DNA of 64,000 nt from Tupaia tana (Eukaryota; Chordata; Mammalia; Scandentia; Tupaiidae). The notes beneath the pieces are model-generated. The model was not told where the DNA came from, did no database searches, and worked only from the letters and a program-made list of their open reading frames with translations. The position numbers and the translations under genes were made by a program. The stretch covers positions 2,930,505 through 2,994,504 of the forward strand of contig JAKSZU010000018.1 of assembly GCA_026018925.1 (NCBI GenBank). Direction: 5' to 3'. Positions within the stretch are counted from its first letter, which is position 1, and every line of letters starts with the position of its first letter. Shown here one piece after another: positions 9,765 to 21,709 of this stretch.

Positions 9765-9803
9765 ACGCATGCACACGTGTGTGCGTGTGTGTGTGTGTGC
9801 ACG
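9765..9803. repeat. (TG)n/(CA)n microsatellite
   Basis: GCATGCACACGTGTGTGCG followed by a TG run. Alternating purine-pyrimidine simple repeat. Confidence 0.85.
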
Positions 9804-9954
9804 CGATCCCCAGCACGCCCTCGTCTCCTAGCTTCCTAGAACGTACCAAGACCCCCACTGAGCCCAGAGAAGCCCCTCTCGGGCCGCTGGCAGGCTACCC
9901 CCGGCAAGGTCATTGGGTTCATTCCGGATCCAATTTGAGCTTAAAATACTGGAC

Positions 9955-10140
9955 AGAAGTTTGGGGAGCGAGTGGAGAGGCAGGGCGTCCGTGGGACACA
10001 GACACGGTTTGTTACGTGTTGAGGATGACACGTACGGCGTTCTCACCTGGGTGGGTCTGAGGTTATGGTGCTGGGTAAAGCCTCCTTACACCTAGACGAC
10101 GTGTAGTGACTGAGCGTATAAACCATCATAATAACAGGAA
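9955..10140 (+). mobile_element. GC-drifted L1 3'-UTR fragment
   Basis: This segment aligns by eye with the well-preserved L1 tail at 22975-23110. GAGAGGCAGGGCGTCCGTG pairs with GAGAGGCAGGACGTTAGTG, GATGACACGTACGGCGTTCT with GTTGACATGTATAGTATTCT, and GTGGGTCTGAGG with GATTTGTCTGAG. Most differences are A/T in the younger copy and G/C here. It is therefore an older copy of a related L1 3' end that has drifted to high GC. Confidence 0.65.
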
Positions 10141-11221
10141 AAATGCTGGAAAGAATTTGTGAGTGAGGGCGGGGCTGGGGTGGAGGGAGGGCAGTGGAGA
10201 GGGCGCCAAGAGGACAGAGGAGCCATCACGGGGACGATGCTGAGAAGCAGGCACTGGGGGCAAAGAACCAGGGCCATGGAGCTGTGCGGAAGGTGGGAGA
10301 ACGAAACCCACGATGCAAATGAAGGCGGGTCAGGAGGAGAAGGGGGCGGGGGAGACAGAGATGGAGAGGCAGAGAGGAAGCACGCCGCCGAGCCTTCCAG
10401 GTCTGAGCATCCTGTACTGGAGCCCACGCAGTCCTAACAACCGCCCAGCAGGCATGCCCCGGTGGCGGATGACACACGCTGTCCACCCAGCCACCACTCA
10501 GTGCGCCGCGATTTGGTGGACCATAGACACCACGACATCATTTGTGAGATGCCATCCGTGGTACGGTGCACCCTAATTTCAGAGATACTAGAGAGTGGGG
10601 GAAAGACGGCTTAAGCCAGGCAAGTTCTGCATGTGTGGCTGTTCTCCCCCTACTCCCTCCATGGCAGACATTACTAATCAATCCTGCATAGTTTCCCAGC
10701 AGGTCTGGATGTGATCTCAGAATACCTACCACACCGTGCCAAGTAGCCCTCAGCTGACCTGTGCAGGCCCATGCAAATAGGCCTATTTGTGAGCTCTGGT
10801 TGGGACCAGGGTGTCTCAAGTGAGCTAAGTAGTCCTCTCAGTTGGGTGGGAGACCACGGGACAAATCGTGACTATCCCAGAGAAACAAGCCCATGACTGA
10901 GAGCACTGAGGCCATAGCACGGCAGCCTGGCCCACGGCCCCAGCCCTCCATGTCGTTCGTCCCTTGTCTCCCCAGGGAAGTTTCTCAGACGGGCTCTCAC
11001 GGGCCGTCCGCGACCTCGGGCTTGCCGCAGAGCACTGTGTGCAGAGAGAAGGCGCCACTGCTGTTCACAGCGCAAGACAGCGACGGCACCCACACGCGGC
11101 ACCCCGCAGGCCTGCCCGGCCGTCTCTGAGGCCTGCTCCCAGGGCGAGCCTGTCTCTCGCCGGCGTTTGCTCGCAAACAAGCACTCACAGTGTCTGAGTG
11201 CGAAGAGAAGCCTCTGGTCAC
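10141..11221. other. Purine-rich then unique DNA, no gene recognised
   Basis: A purine-rich GGAGGGAGGGCAG-type stretch lies at 10170-10390. From 10440 to 10870 there is moderately AT-richer unique sequence of unknown origin. From 10870 onward it is CpG-rich. No coding exon was recognised. Confidence 0.35.
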
Positions 11222-11420
11222 GCACTGCCAGTGAGAATGCAAAAGGGCGCAGCCACTCTGCGAGACGGTGGAAAATGAAGCGCGCGACAACACGCAGCCC
11301 AGCGGTACACGCTGAGCATCCTGTCCAGGAATGAGAGCGCGTTCACTCGACAACCTCGATGTGAGCGTTTCCATCAGCTGCGTGCCCGCCAGCCTGGGGT
11401 GGAGGGGGCACTCAGGTACC
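11222..11420 (+). mobile_element. GC-drifted L1 ORF2 3' fragment
   Basis: Reads in the order of the L1 region usually seen as ACTGCTGGTGGGAATG, AAAATGGTACAGCCACTTTG and the downstream CCCAGCAATTCCAC. Here these become CACTGCCAGTGAGAATGC, AAAAGGGCGCAGCCACTCTG and CCCAGCGGTACACGCTGAG. It is decayed and CpG-enriched. Confidence 0.7.
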
Positions 11421-12769
11421 CTGCCCCATGGAGCGAAATATATAGGAAAAAGCAATTTTTTTTTAGCAGTTTATCTATTTCTTCCACGAGTGAGAGACAG
11501 CACCCTAGCAAGGCCCTGACACTGGGCTCCCCCAGTCCCAGCCTGCCCCAGACACAGGTACGTGTGTGTCTGGCACGCTCAGGGAGGGCTCCAGATGAGG
11601 AACCGACTGGTAATATACGCAGCGATGTGGCTGCCTTCGGGGTGACACCAGAGGAAGAGCAGCCTCGAGGTTGCGCGCTGTACGCCCGCAGCTGGAGTAT
11701 GAAGCGACATATTACGGATGGAGGCCGCTCGGGAGCTGCAGGGTTACGCAGGGGGAGAGCTGGGGGAGCATGCAGCGCAGTGGGCAGCAGGAAGCTACAG
11801 CGCGGGGCCCCCGGTGTCCCGGACCCTGCACCTACAGCACCCCGTCAGTGCCCCAGGAGTGCCCTGGGCAAAGGGTGCACGGACTCTCGTACAGTGCCTG
11901 TGGCTGCACGCATGCGCACCAGGGTCTCCTCAAAACAAGCTCTCTAAAGCTGAGAGGGGAACGGCCTCTGCAGGAGAACGGAAGAGCCGGCGGTGCACGC
12001 CCGCACACGCCACCTGCATCCTTATTGGGAAGACCCGGGGGGGAAGGCTGGGCTCACTCCCAGAGCGAGGTCCAGAGGTCTCCCCCGCCCGGTGGCTGAG
12101 GAGCCTTGGCGTTGAGTTGGAGGAACCACAAGGGCGAAGACTCCCCACGTAGGCCAGGACCGTGGCAGGCTGTGCAAGTGAGAGAGAAGCCTAGGTTGTG
12201 CTCCGCCGCTGAGGTCTGGGGGCTGCTTGTCACTGCGACACGACCCATCCTCTCCCGGCTGGTGCTGAGGACCGTGACACCCCCCTACTCTGCGCTCTGG
12301 GCACTGCTGGGAGCAGACACGTTTGCGGGAGAGCTAAGCACGTGTATTCTCGGGGCTGCAACACCTCCCCGGGGGAGGAGAGAGCAGGGCGACGTGGACC
12401 CCGGGGCAGTGCTCAGCTGTTGGAGGAGGCGGCTCTGAGGACAGCCAGTGTCTTCCCCACGGGCAGGCCCTCGGAGGCAGAGAGAGGTCTGTGGGCAAAA
12501 CTGGGACAGGCATTCATTACGTTTCCCGACACTGGGAGTGCAGACCGTGTTGCTGGGGAGTCTCCTGAGGTGTAGACCGTGGACGGGACAAGGCACAGCC
12601 ACGGTGTGAAAGCCTTCAGGGGATGCCGGGCCCTGGTGTACTTGGTGGGCTCTAGCAGCACCTGGTGGAAGAGACCCTCTGGGTGTCCCAGGTATTGGTG
12701 AGGAGGGCCAGTACATACTTTCAAGGCTTAGAATTGCCCCTTCGGCAGAGAAGGGACTAGAAGAACTCA
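11421..12769. other. GC-rich unique DNA, no gene recognised
   Basis: Open frames on both strands without recognisable domains. A T9 run lies near 11457. No repeat family was identified. Confidence 0.35.
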
Positions 12770-13600
12770 GACTATGACTCCCATCAGCACTTCATCTGTC
12801 TTCACTTAGGGTGACTCAAAAGCACAGCCTGAGACAAGAATTTGGGTTCAAGTGGTTTATCTGAAGGCCCAGGAGGGAGGGACAGCAGACCAACCGAGGG
12901 GACATCCCTGGGGCTGGGCCCTCTGAGAAGCCACAGACAACATCCCCCTGAGTGATCCTCGAGGATGGGGCTGTGGTTCCTGGCCTGGGCACCTGCCCCT
13001 GCTGGCTGAGGGCCAGCCCCAGGAGCGTCCGTCCCTCCTTACTCTCAGGTTGGACCTCTCACTGTGGGGCAGGCTGTCAGCCCTTGGACAGGGAGGTGAC
13101 AGGAAGCTGCACTACAGCTGCAGGTGCACCCGGGGGAGCTCTGAGGACACAGGGCAGGCACCACAGCATCTGGCCACCATTTTTAACCACAGACTTGTGA
13201 GACCCAGGCAAAGTCAAGTGAGTCTTCCTCCTAGAGGTCGAGACAAGGACACCATACCCTAACCTTGGCACAGTTTCAGGATCGCTCTTTCAGGCAAAAG
13301 CCAGAGAAGCCCTAGGATGGCTGACCTAGGTCAGTATTCCCTGATTCACCCTTTGGAGAGACCTAGGGTGAGGCAGGGGATCAGAACCAGGGGACACAAA
13401 CTCACATCAGTCTCCATCCTCTCTGCCAGGTCAGAGTCAACAGTGGCCCTTCCCTGAAAGCTACAAGATGTCTTGTGTCCTCTGAGAAACAAGCAGGATA
13501 TGGCCATTTTAACTGTAAGGGAAATCTTCACTGGAGTAAAAATACTGGGGGAGAAAGACATTTGCTAGTTACACAGTGCTGCAGGAGAGTACCTCGACCT
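12770..13600. other. CpG-poor block, probably an unidentified old repeat
   Basis: About 0.8 kb with clearly fewer CpG dinucleotides than the DNA on either side (for example CACAGCCTGAGACAAGAA and CAAGATGTCTTGTGTCC). Such contrast is usual for methylated, decayed transposon or LTR-type DNA. I could not place it in a family, and no open frame looks real. Confidence 0.3.
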
Positions 13601-15362
13601 TGGCTTACACGCAGGATAACCACGGCCTCCGACCCCCGTGATGCAGTAGGTGACAGCTCTGCTGGGTGGCTCTTGTGCTCCCGCGATGCTGTCAGGGGCT
13701 GCATCTGGACACACGTCTGGCTGGACGTCCGTGGGACTTGCTCATGCAGCTGTAGGCAATGCCGGCTGCTGGCTGAGGGTCAGCTGAGGGTGTCACAGAA
13801 GCAGCTCAGTTCTCTTCCTTTGGGGTCCTCACAACATGGATGGGCCACTCACAAGGCGAGCCCTGAGGCAGAGATCTCTGCAGTCCCAGCCTTAGACGAT
13901 GTACACTACTCCTACCAAGGAAGACTCAGGCCACCGCAGACTCGGCGGGAGAAGTGGACTGTGGTTCCCAGAGGGAGATATGACCCAAATGAGCAGCAGA
14001 TTTAAGCTGCCACTGTCCTACCACAACGTAAGTCTCCCACACGTGAATTACGCTCACCTTCACGACCTGGCACCTCCACACGCTCCATTTCATCCGGCGT
14101 CGGAGCCGGCCGGAGGTCAGGATTTTGTCACCTGAGCCAGGTCCCAGTGCAGTGAGGCCCTTTGAGTGTCCTTCGCCATGGCTCCTGAGACTCATTCATT
14201 ACACGTGCAGTTAGCTGCCCCACCCTCTGCACACGACGGGAGAGCGGTGGCTGCTCACGCAGTCCTGGGGCCAAGGTGGTTCTGAAGTCCGTCTGGGCCC
14301 GTTCCGCCACTCCCTGGTCTTGAAGTAGGGGCGTTTCCTGATGAGAACCCAGTTCTCCACTCTGGGGGTGGTGCCCTACAGCCACTGGCTATGCCCCGAG
14401 CTGCTCCCCCCCTCCATGAGAAATGGAGTCCACCTTGTAAGGAGGGGCGTGAGGAAGAATTCGTCCTTAGGAGGAAACCCCAGGCCACTAGCCCTGCCAG
14501 GAGTGGCCGCCCCTGTCTCGAGGCCGCCTCCCGTCTGGAGACTGCCGTGGAAAGCACCAGCTGAGAGCAGCACGTTCTCGCGTGGGCCCCGGCACTCTGG
14601 CCCCGTGCAGCCCCAAGGACTCGTTGACTCTGAACGTCTAGCACAGCCCACTTCTGTCCTGCTGCTCTGCAGACCCCCTCCTCGGGGCTGTGCGGCCGCC
14701 TTCCGGCCAGGCCTCCCCCACCCCTCCCCACTCCACTGCTGTCTCTCCAGGCGCTCAGCATGGAGACTGCCCAGAGACAGGACTGGCTACGGACTTCACG
14801 TGCTGCTTTCTCTTCTTCTCTTTAATTTCAAGAAAGAGAAAATCTGGGATTAACCTTGAGAACACAAAACATTCCGGCAATATTGATCATTTGTCTCCAT
14901 CAGCCAGTGAGCTTTGGACGACAACCCAAGGGAATGCGACGTCGACTGTGGAAGTGGCTGAACGGAGCCACATCCTGGGAACCAGCCCTGGGAGGCCTCT
15001 TCCCGGCTCCGTGGCTCTGTGTGGTCTTGGGGCCATTTAATGTGACCCTGCTGCCTCTGTTCCCCAGCACAAGTATAAATATCAGTGCCCTTCCCGGCTC
15101 GAGAGCTTCCTCCTTAGGAACTCAAATGGTAAACTAAAAATATGTGTGTGGTGTGAAAACGAGCCCGTGGAGTCGCGGACACGGCACGGCACTCTCTCGC
15201 CCTGTGTGGGCATACGCACCCTGTGACGTCCGAAGAGCAGTGACAAAGAGCTGGAAGATCAGGGTTCTAATCCAGCCAGGGACGAGTGGACACTCGGCTT
15301 GGTGCAGCCCCCTCAGCCCCAGCCCCAATTGTCCATGCATAAAAAGAGCGCTGGGCCAAATT
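13601..15362. other. GC-rich unique DNA, faint MIR trace near 15005-15070
   Basis: Mostly unique sequence. A short stretch, GTGGTCTTGGGGCCATTTAA then CTGCCTCTGTTCCCC, is reminiscent of a MIR read on the opposite strand, but it is too short to call separately. No gene was recognised. Confidence 0.35.
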
Positions 15363-15539
15363 AGCGGCTCGCAACCCTGGTGGCACAGCAGAGTCATCTG
15401 GGAAGATTGCTTTACATGCAATGCCCACATCCCACCACAGACTCATTAAACCAGAGTTTCTGGATGTGGGGCTTGGCCCTGGAATTTTAAAACATTCTCT
15501 GAGGGATTCCAGCGTGCAGCCAGGACTCAGAACCTCTGA
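15363..15539 (+). mobile_element. MER5A-like hAT (Charlie) DNA transposon fossil
   Basis: The left end, GCGGCTCGCAACCCTGG, and the right end, GCAGCCAGGACTCAGAACC, form the inverted pair expected of MER5 (consensus GTGGTTCTCAACCCTGGCTG). The interior, AGAGTCATCTGGGAAGATTG, CAGAGTTTCTGGATGTGGGG and GGAATTTTAAAACATTCTC, follows MER5A order. It is a non-autonomous element about 177 bp long, so close to full length. Confidence 0.85.
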
Positions 15540-16544
15540 GCTGGGCCCGTGGTTTTAAAATAATTTTAAACCAGAGATTCGTGTCTTGAAAGAAAACTGA
15601 CACTCAGAGGTCCCGGGTTCTGCTCGAAGCAGGCGAGGGGCCCACCCCACCTCCCACCCCCTGGAACCAGCCCCTGGGACCCCCTCTTAGCCCTGGGAAG
15701 TTAAGAATCCTGCTGAACAGAGTGAAAACACTGGAGACTGTGCAGAGAAGCAGACCCCGAAGCCCCGGCTCGCAGGCGGCCTCTGGAGTGTTATCTGGGT
15801 GCAAGGGCCTCGCCCTCTGTCTTCCCAACAGCCGGTGCTTCTGCCCTCGCTGCCTCTGGAGAAGCCAGGGCGAATGTGGCACAGGTGGGAAGCCCTGTCC
15901 GCTGCCAGCTGCCACCGGGGCCTGGCCAGCCACAGGGCCACACGGGGTCTTTGCTCAGAGACACGGAGAGGCTCCCCAGGCCCAGTGCAAACCTGTAGGC
16001 AGTGAGCGAGGCCTGGGTCATCGGAAGCCCCTGGAAGGGCTGCGGCTGCCCGCGGTAAGAGCACGCGCGGGCCACAGGAAGGGCAAGTGCGGCCGTCAGG
16101 ACTCCGGCCGGCCAGGCGGCCCCAGTTCTGGCCTGGAGTCCATAACTTGCTCTGCTGTGTGAGGGGCGGCGTGCTGGTTAGTCCCGTGGGTTGTGACTGC
16201 GCCTGGGCCCGGGTTAAATGATTTCTGAGAGCGCCCGGGGGAGGCTGGCATTCAGGAGGGCTGCACGCCGTTCCCAGTCCTGGTGCTGCAGGGCCAGGCC
16301 CTCCGGGCGCCCGGGGGCTCTGCCCACACCTTCCTCTTCGCTCTCCATGCCAGTCCGGTGCCCCTCGGCTAGCAGACGCCCCTGCAGTCCCGGTCTCCCT
16401 CTTCACGTGACCTTCTCTCCCACCGGCATCTCTGTGCGCTGCCTCTGTCTCTCCTCAGGAACTCGGCAAACTCCAAGCGCCCCTCGCCCACAGAGATCTC
16501 ATCTCATCCGTACCCATGATCTCTGCGAAGACCCCCACAGGAGT
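15540..16544. other. GC-rich unique DNA, no gene recognised
   Basis: CpG-rich; the minus strand is open for over 200 codons but the product is low-complexity (Pro, Gly, Arg) with no domain. No repeat was found. Confidence 0.35.
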
Positions 16545-16660
16545 CTTCAACAAGTTCAAGGAAAATGCACAGGATAAAAAATGCTGGGCACGGGCGCTTG
16601 CAGTTTCCTGCTGAGGACAAACCGGCATTGGAATTGCGTTTTTCTGTGAACTTGGTGAAG
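16545..16660 (+). mobile_element. 116-bp non-autonomous DNA transposon with terminal inverted repeats
   Basis: The left end CTTCAACAAGTTCAAGGAAA and the reverse complement of the right end, CTTCACCAAGTTCACAGAAA, match at most positions. The length and ends agree with the copy at 8531-8645 (115 bp). The interior has partly drifted to GC. Confidence 0.75.
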
Positions 16661-18039
16661 CACCCTCATGCTCCTGAATAAGGTCACATCTCGAGGTTCT
16701 GGAGGGACGTGGATTCCAGGGGACACTGTCCAGCCTGGCCTACACCCAGCAATCCACACGTGTGACTACTACATGTCAGTGCATGACCCCCAGCGGGGGG
16801 ACCCCGACATCTCCCTCCCGCGTTCTCCACCGCACGCGCAGTGCTCCGCAGACACACACCGAGGGAGCGGCGAGTGAGGAGAGAGCGCCCCCAACCCCGG
16901 CAGGGTGCCGCCGTCAGCCTGCTCGTTGGGCCGTCCCAGCCCCGGGCCCTGCGGGTGACTTCAGCGCTGTGACAGGTTCTCTGTCCTGAGGGCCTGCGAC
17001 AAAGAGCAAGCTCGGGGGTGGCTGTCTGGTACCTTTGGTCCCCTTCCCTCACTTGGGTCCCGGAAACCCCAGTGTGGACACCCAGGGGCCTTCAGCAGGT
17101 CCCCGGCGGTGCAGGGCTCTGCCGACAGCCACGGGATGGGAAAGGCGAATCTGGGCTCCTCTGCGTGGCGGCAGCTCTGCACGTGCTCCCGGAGGCGGGG
17201 GGCGGCGTCCGCGCTCCTTACGAGCACTCCTTCCAGCTGTTGGCTGGCAGTCGGTTCCTGGGACAGTCGGGAGTGGGCAGCCAGACCTCAGAAGTCCAAC
17301 CTGCTTCGTAATCACCAAGAAGTACGCAGCCTGCAAATCGGGTTCTTCAGTTCCAAACCTCCCGGGAGCCGGGGCGCCCGTCAGCGGGAAGACCCACCTG
17401 CAGTCCTAAGGCCATCGGTCCGCACGGCCTCAAGGTCATGACCTCTCTGGTGGCAGCTGGGTCGGTCCTGTGTTTCCACTCGGGCCCAGGTCGGTCTCCC
17501 GCACACCCCGAGCTGAGAGCCTTGGGAACGGTAAGCTCCCACGTCCCGTGCTCTGCAGAGACAGGGAGAAGCTTCTTCCTCTCACCTCATGCGTCCTCCG
17601 GCAGCAAGCGCTGCCCGCCGCACTGGGCACCAGCACGCCGGCCTCCACCCCTGCCTGAAGCTGCTTGCTGTGGAAAGAGGACGAGATGGGAGGGCCGCTT
17701 CCTCGCCCGCAGCAGCTGCAGAGCCGCACCGCGGCCACTCGCCCCCTGGAGGGGTGAGCTCGGCCGCAGCCACACCTGGCTTGAAGGGGGTTGGTGGTGA
17801 GCCTGTTAGAACGTGGGGGCTCTCCCAGTAAAGGGGGGAGAGGGCAGAGTCCACAGCAGAACCACCTGTCCGGCAGGGCTTCAGTGGAAACACCGCTGTT
17901 CACCGAGCAAGGACAGGAAGTGCCCGTGGGGGCTTGAACTCTGCCCTCTGTCTGGTTTTTGCAAAGGAGGAGAGTATCTACATCCTGTTCCCTTGTAGAA
18001 GCTCCCAAAGAAATGCTCAAAATCAGGTCAGCACGAGTG
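16661..18039. other. GC-rich unique DNA, no gene recognised
   Basis: CpG-rich sequence with overlapping open frames and no recognisable domain. It grades into AT-richer L1 sequence near 18040. Confidence 0.35.
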
Positions 18040-18600
18040 ACCTGCTACATTGCTGAAGGGTTTGTTTGCAACAATCTACACAATTTGGAAAAAGCTATCA
18101 CAAAATTTAAGTATAGAAATTATAAGGTCTAGTATTCAATTTCTAAGAATTAACCTACGGCTGTATTCATGGAAGTGGCTCTATTCGGCATCATTGTAAT
18201 AGCAAAATGCTAGAAATAACCCAACGGTCATCCTTAGAGAACTGGCTTCATAAACCTGGTACGGCCAGACAGTGGAGTACTATACCGTCGTCAAAAGGAA
18301 GAAGCCGCACTGCGTGTGCCAGTCTACAGTGACTCTCGATCTGTGCACGTATTATATCATTTTCTATTAAAAAGCCAGAGAGGAAGGCAAGCGCACGGTA
18401 GATTTCCGTGAGTGCCTCGCTGGGTGTCGGGCAAGCACGCAGACTGGCAACACTGGTGGGCCCCAGGTAGAGAAACCGAGTCCAGGAAAGGAGTGAGAAC
18501 CATGCCCAGCGTCTGCTCCTGTTCGCGAGTGCTGGGTTTTGTACTCACATGTGTGCGTTTTTTTGTTTTTTTTTTTTTTTTATTCCAAAAGCCACACACA
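18040..18600 (+). mobile_element. L1ME-type LINE 3' end
   Basis: The forward L1 tail is followed through TAGCAAAATGCTAGAAATAA, CCCAACGGTCATCC, CAGTGGAGTACTATACCGTC and GGAAGAAGCCGCACTGCG to a T-rich segment and ATTCCAAAAGCC. This matches the order CCAAATGTCCATC, AATGGAATACTATGCAGCC and the downstream 3' UTR of old L1ME elements. It is a 5'-truncated, inactive copy. Confidence 0.75.
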
Positions 18601-19639
18601 GGAATGAATAGGTAAGCAGACGGGGTTCAAGGGTTGCCAAGGGTAAACGCCGTCTGGCAGGGCTGGCTCACACCGTCACTGGCTGGTCTCCCCCAGAGAG
18701 CTCAGCCCTGGGCTAGCCAGACCATCGCCAGGACAGACACCCTGCTCTGGAAACGATCGAGGGGCCTCTCCTGTTTACAAACCCTGAATCCAGCAGCCGC
18801 CCAGCAGAAACGCCCTGGATCCCTGGGCCAGCTTACTTCCCAGCAGGAATTCCACCGCTACACGGTTTTAATTGCGCTGTTTACTGGGCCTCCCAGTCCA
18901 GCTAGATCTGTTCTGGCCCGAAAGCAGGTATTTCAGAGGCTCGCTGGGACACACACGGCTCTGCACGGCGTGGTTCTACACCTGAGAGCAACACAACCAC
19001 AGGAGAGTAAGCCGAGAGACAAGACGTCTGCGCCGCGGCGTCCGGCCAGGACTCATGGTGACACCGTCATCTCTCTTACAGAGCCGGGAGCCCCTCTCCC
19101 CTCCTGCACCGTGACCCTGAGACCCCCGACTTTTTGCAGGACAAAGTGGGAATGCAGGCCACCCCTGACCGCGTTGGTCTGCCTTCCCGAGCATCCGCCC
19201 CGTGAATTTCCCTCTGTGTACACTTGGCCAGTTTGGAAACGCCTGGACTAAAGCACGATGCTTTGAGATTGTGAGGAAATATGGGGTGAAAACGCCAGCC
19301 ATGACACCTGTCCCAGGAGGGCTCTGCCCAGTGGCAGCAATTCTCAGTGACAAACCCAGGCACCTCTGTGGCCCCACGGAGGGGAGGCCAGCGGCAGCTA
19401 CAGCCAGTACTCGGACCCCTGTGGCCCACTGGGCACCCTTCACAGAGCAGAGAAACACTAGGGGCCCCTTTGTTTCACAAAGTGCCACACAGCGCCAGAG
19501 CACAGCGGTGGTCACACCACCTCGTCTGTGTGTGGCAAGCCCATGCACGGTCCACGCAGGCCTGGCGGATCTGAAGTGCAGAAATCACACCTTGATAAAG
19601 CTGCGGAAAAACAAACACGCTCACGAGGAACGCGCAGGT
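18601..19639. other. Unique DNA, no gene recognised
   Basis: Mixed-composition unique sequence with no identified repeat and no supportable exon. Confidence 0.35.
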
Positions 19640-19737
19640 GCATGTATGGATATATGTACACATACACATGTGCACACATGTGAATGTGCGCGTAACATAC
19701 ACATGCACGTACATATCTGTGCATATGCGCATGTGTG
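19640..19737. repeat. Alternating purine-pyrimidine CA/TG/AT simple repeat
   Basis: About 100 bases of near-continuous RY alternation, for example ACATACACATGTGCACACAT and GTGCATATGCGCATGTGTG, with several short palindromes. It is likely Z-DNA-prone and slippage-prone. Confidence 0.85.
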
Positions 19738-20143
19738 ACGGAAGGTACAAGGAAGAAAGGCTCTCCATAATGGCAAGGCCCAGGCAGAGACACCAGAGCT
19801 GGTCCCAGCCCTGGCCCTGCCACACGCGGCTTCCCGCGCTCCCAGCTCGGTGCGCGGCCCACATTGTGTTCAACGCAGATCTGTTGACTAAAAGCTAATG
19901 CAGGCTGTCACCTGGCTTTGCCTGAGGAAGGCAGGCTCCTCATTCCACGTGCCACGTGTCACTTTGTGGAACCCTGGGTTCCCCAGCTCTCCCACAGCCA
20001 AGCTGATGAAAACCTTCAGACGGAAATGTCCAGACACCTGCTCCCAGGCATGTCGGCTGGCTCTGACCTACGCAGGGGCTTCCGCTGTTGACCGGCTCTG
20101 AGGCTGCTAGGTGGGAGGGGTCAGTCTAGAGGGCAGGGTCCCC

Positions 20144-20295
20144 GTCAGGCCCCTCCTCCAGCCCCCCCGCACCCACACGTCCCGGACTCCACTGCCCTCC
20201 TGCTGGGAGTGGGGTGCTGGTCAGGCCCCTCCTCCAGCACCCCTGCACCCACACGTCCCAGGCTCCACTGCGCCCTGCTGGGAGTGGGGTGCTGG
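20144..20295. repeat. Two-copy 76-bp tandem duplication
   Basis: Units begin GTCAGGCCCCTCCTCCAGC at 20144 and 20220 and both end TGGGAGTGGGGTGCTGG. They differ at a few sites, such as CCCGGACTCC against CCCAGGCTCC. Confidence 0.92.
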
Positions 20296-20385
20296 GCGGT
20301 GAACACTTGTCCCTGCAGATACCCCAGCTCCCTCAGGCCTCTGCCATCAGCATGTCTGGGAGAGAAGACTAGCTCTTTAGCGGGA

Positions 20386-20550
20386 AGTCACGAGTCTGGA
20401 ACAAGAAATTCGGGGTCGGGACCAGCCCCAGCCCTGCGTGTTTGCTGGGCCACAGGCCGGCCCACTTCTCCCCTGAAGGCTGACCCTCGGGATCTCCATG
20501 AAGAGAATGCTCCCGAAATGTGGCTGCATCCTGGACTTGGACCTTCTAGA
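20386..20550. repeat. Paralogous block A of a dispersed pair
   Basis: This block and 21710-21875 are diverged copies. Shared runs include GACCAGCCCCA, TGCTGGGCC followed by CAGGC, GGCC followed by TCTCCCC or TTCCCCC, and ATCTCCATGAAG. Read on the minus strand, both contain a Met-Glu-Ile start and a Pro-Ala-Cys-Gly-Pro-Ala then Gly-Trp-Gly-Trp-Ser string. That could reflect old coding sequence or simply the nucleotide similarity. No known repeat family was recognised. Confidence 0.65.
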
Positions 20551-21709
20551 CGTTCCGTCTGCCTTCCCTCCGCCCCAGATCGCGACTCCCCACAGGTGCC
20601 CAGGTCTCGGGAACACGGGCAAGGCCGTGCCCTCTGGCTGACAGTGTCCCTTGGTGAGCCCTTTACAGCCCCACAACGTACAAACGCAAAGCCGCTCTTC
20701 GCGCTGAAGACGCTTTAGTCTTGAGGCCAAACTAAATCTTTAAGTGGTAGAGAGGCGTTTCGGTTTCTCTCCTGCCCGCTGACGGCAGGTTTACAGTTCG
20801 TAATCTGGCCTTTGTAAAAGCATCTGTCAGCCTGGATATTCCGTTTGAGGCCGACCACCCACGCAGAGGGCCAGGCAGGAAGCAGCCCTTCGCGTGCACC
20901 AGTCGTCAACCCGAGGCTGGCTGTAGAATCGCAGGACTCGGTGGCAGACGGGGACTTTTTTGGCATTATCTACTTCACATCTCGGCTGCGAAAGCAGTCC
21001 TTGTTTATAGGAAACGATTCCTGAAAGCTAAATTTGGAAATTCTGCATATTCCTCTAACCCGCCAGGCCCTGAGTGGGATGGGGCGCCTCTAGGAAGCTC
21101 CCCACTTCTCTGGCGTTCCCTGGGTCTCTGATGGAGCCTCCCAGCGTGACGGGGAAGCCTCGGGCACTGGGGGCCAGCAGCCACCCCTCACCACCGGTGG
21201 CCGGGCGGCGCTTTTTGTTTGTCAGTGTCTGTGTACAGTGCGTATGAGATGGCTCCCTCGGGGCCGGCCCAGCCTCACCTCTGGCATGGCCTCTGGGCTT
21301 CAGTCCGGAGTGGGTCTGGGAGGCCGGGAAGGCTGCCGGGCAGAGAAAGCAGCCATTGGTAAGGCATCTGGCCCGCGCTGGCAGGAAGGAATGCAATATA
21401 GTGAGTCACACTCACGCTTTATCTCCAGGGCCCGAAGACGTTTTCAAGGGAGGAAATAACACCGTTTCGGGTATGCAGTCAGAGGCGACCCACGGGCGCA
21501 CAGGCACCTCTGCTGCCCAGACCCTCAGCTGAGCCTCCTGCTGCCGCGGCACCTTCTTATCTCACACCAGGCCCCCGAGGCTCCACCTCCCCTCTGCGCA
21601 CCCTCTGCTGCTGTGGCTCACCCTCACCCTGCCCGTGCTCCTGCGGCCAGCCGTCCCCAGCTCCACTCACACTGGGGTGGTCTGAGCACCCCACCCAAGG
21701 GCCACACAA
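20551..21709. other. Unique DNA with an AT-richer middle, no gene recognised
   Basis: The stretch 20730-21050 has lower GC than its flanks and few repeats (GTTTACAGTTCGTAATCTGG, CCTTGTTTATAGGAAACG). It is a reasonable place to look for a conserved non-coding element. No exon was recognised. Confidence 0.3.

Noticed and set aside
11447-11500. Oligo-T followed by GAGTGAGAGACAGCAC as a SINE tail
   Set aside because: The rest of the SINE body does not follow in order; too weak to call.
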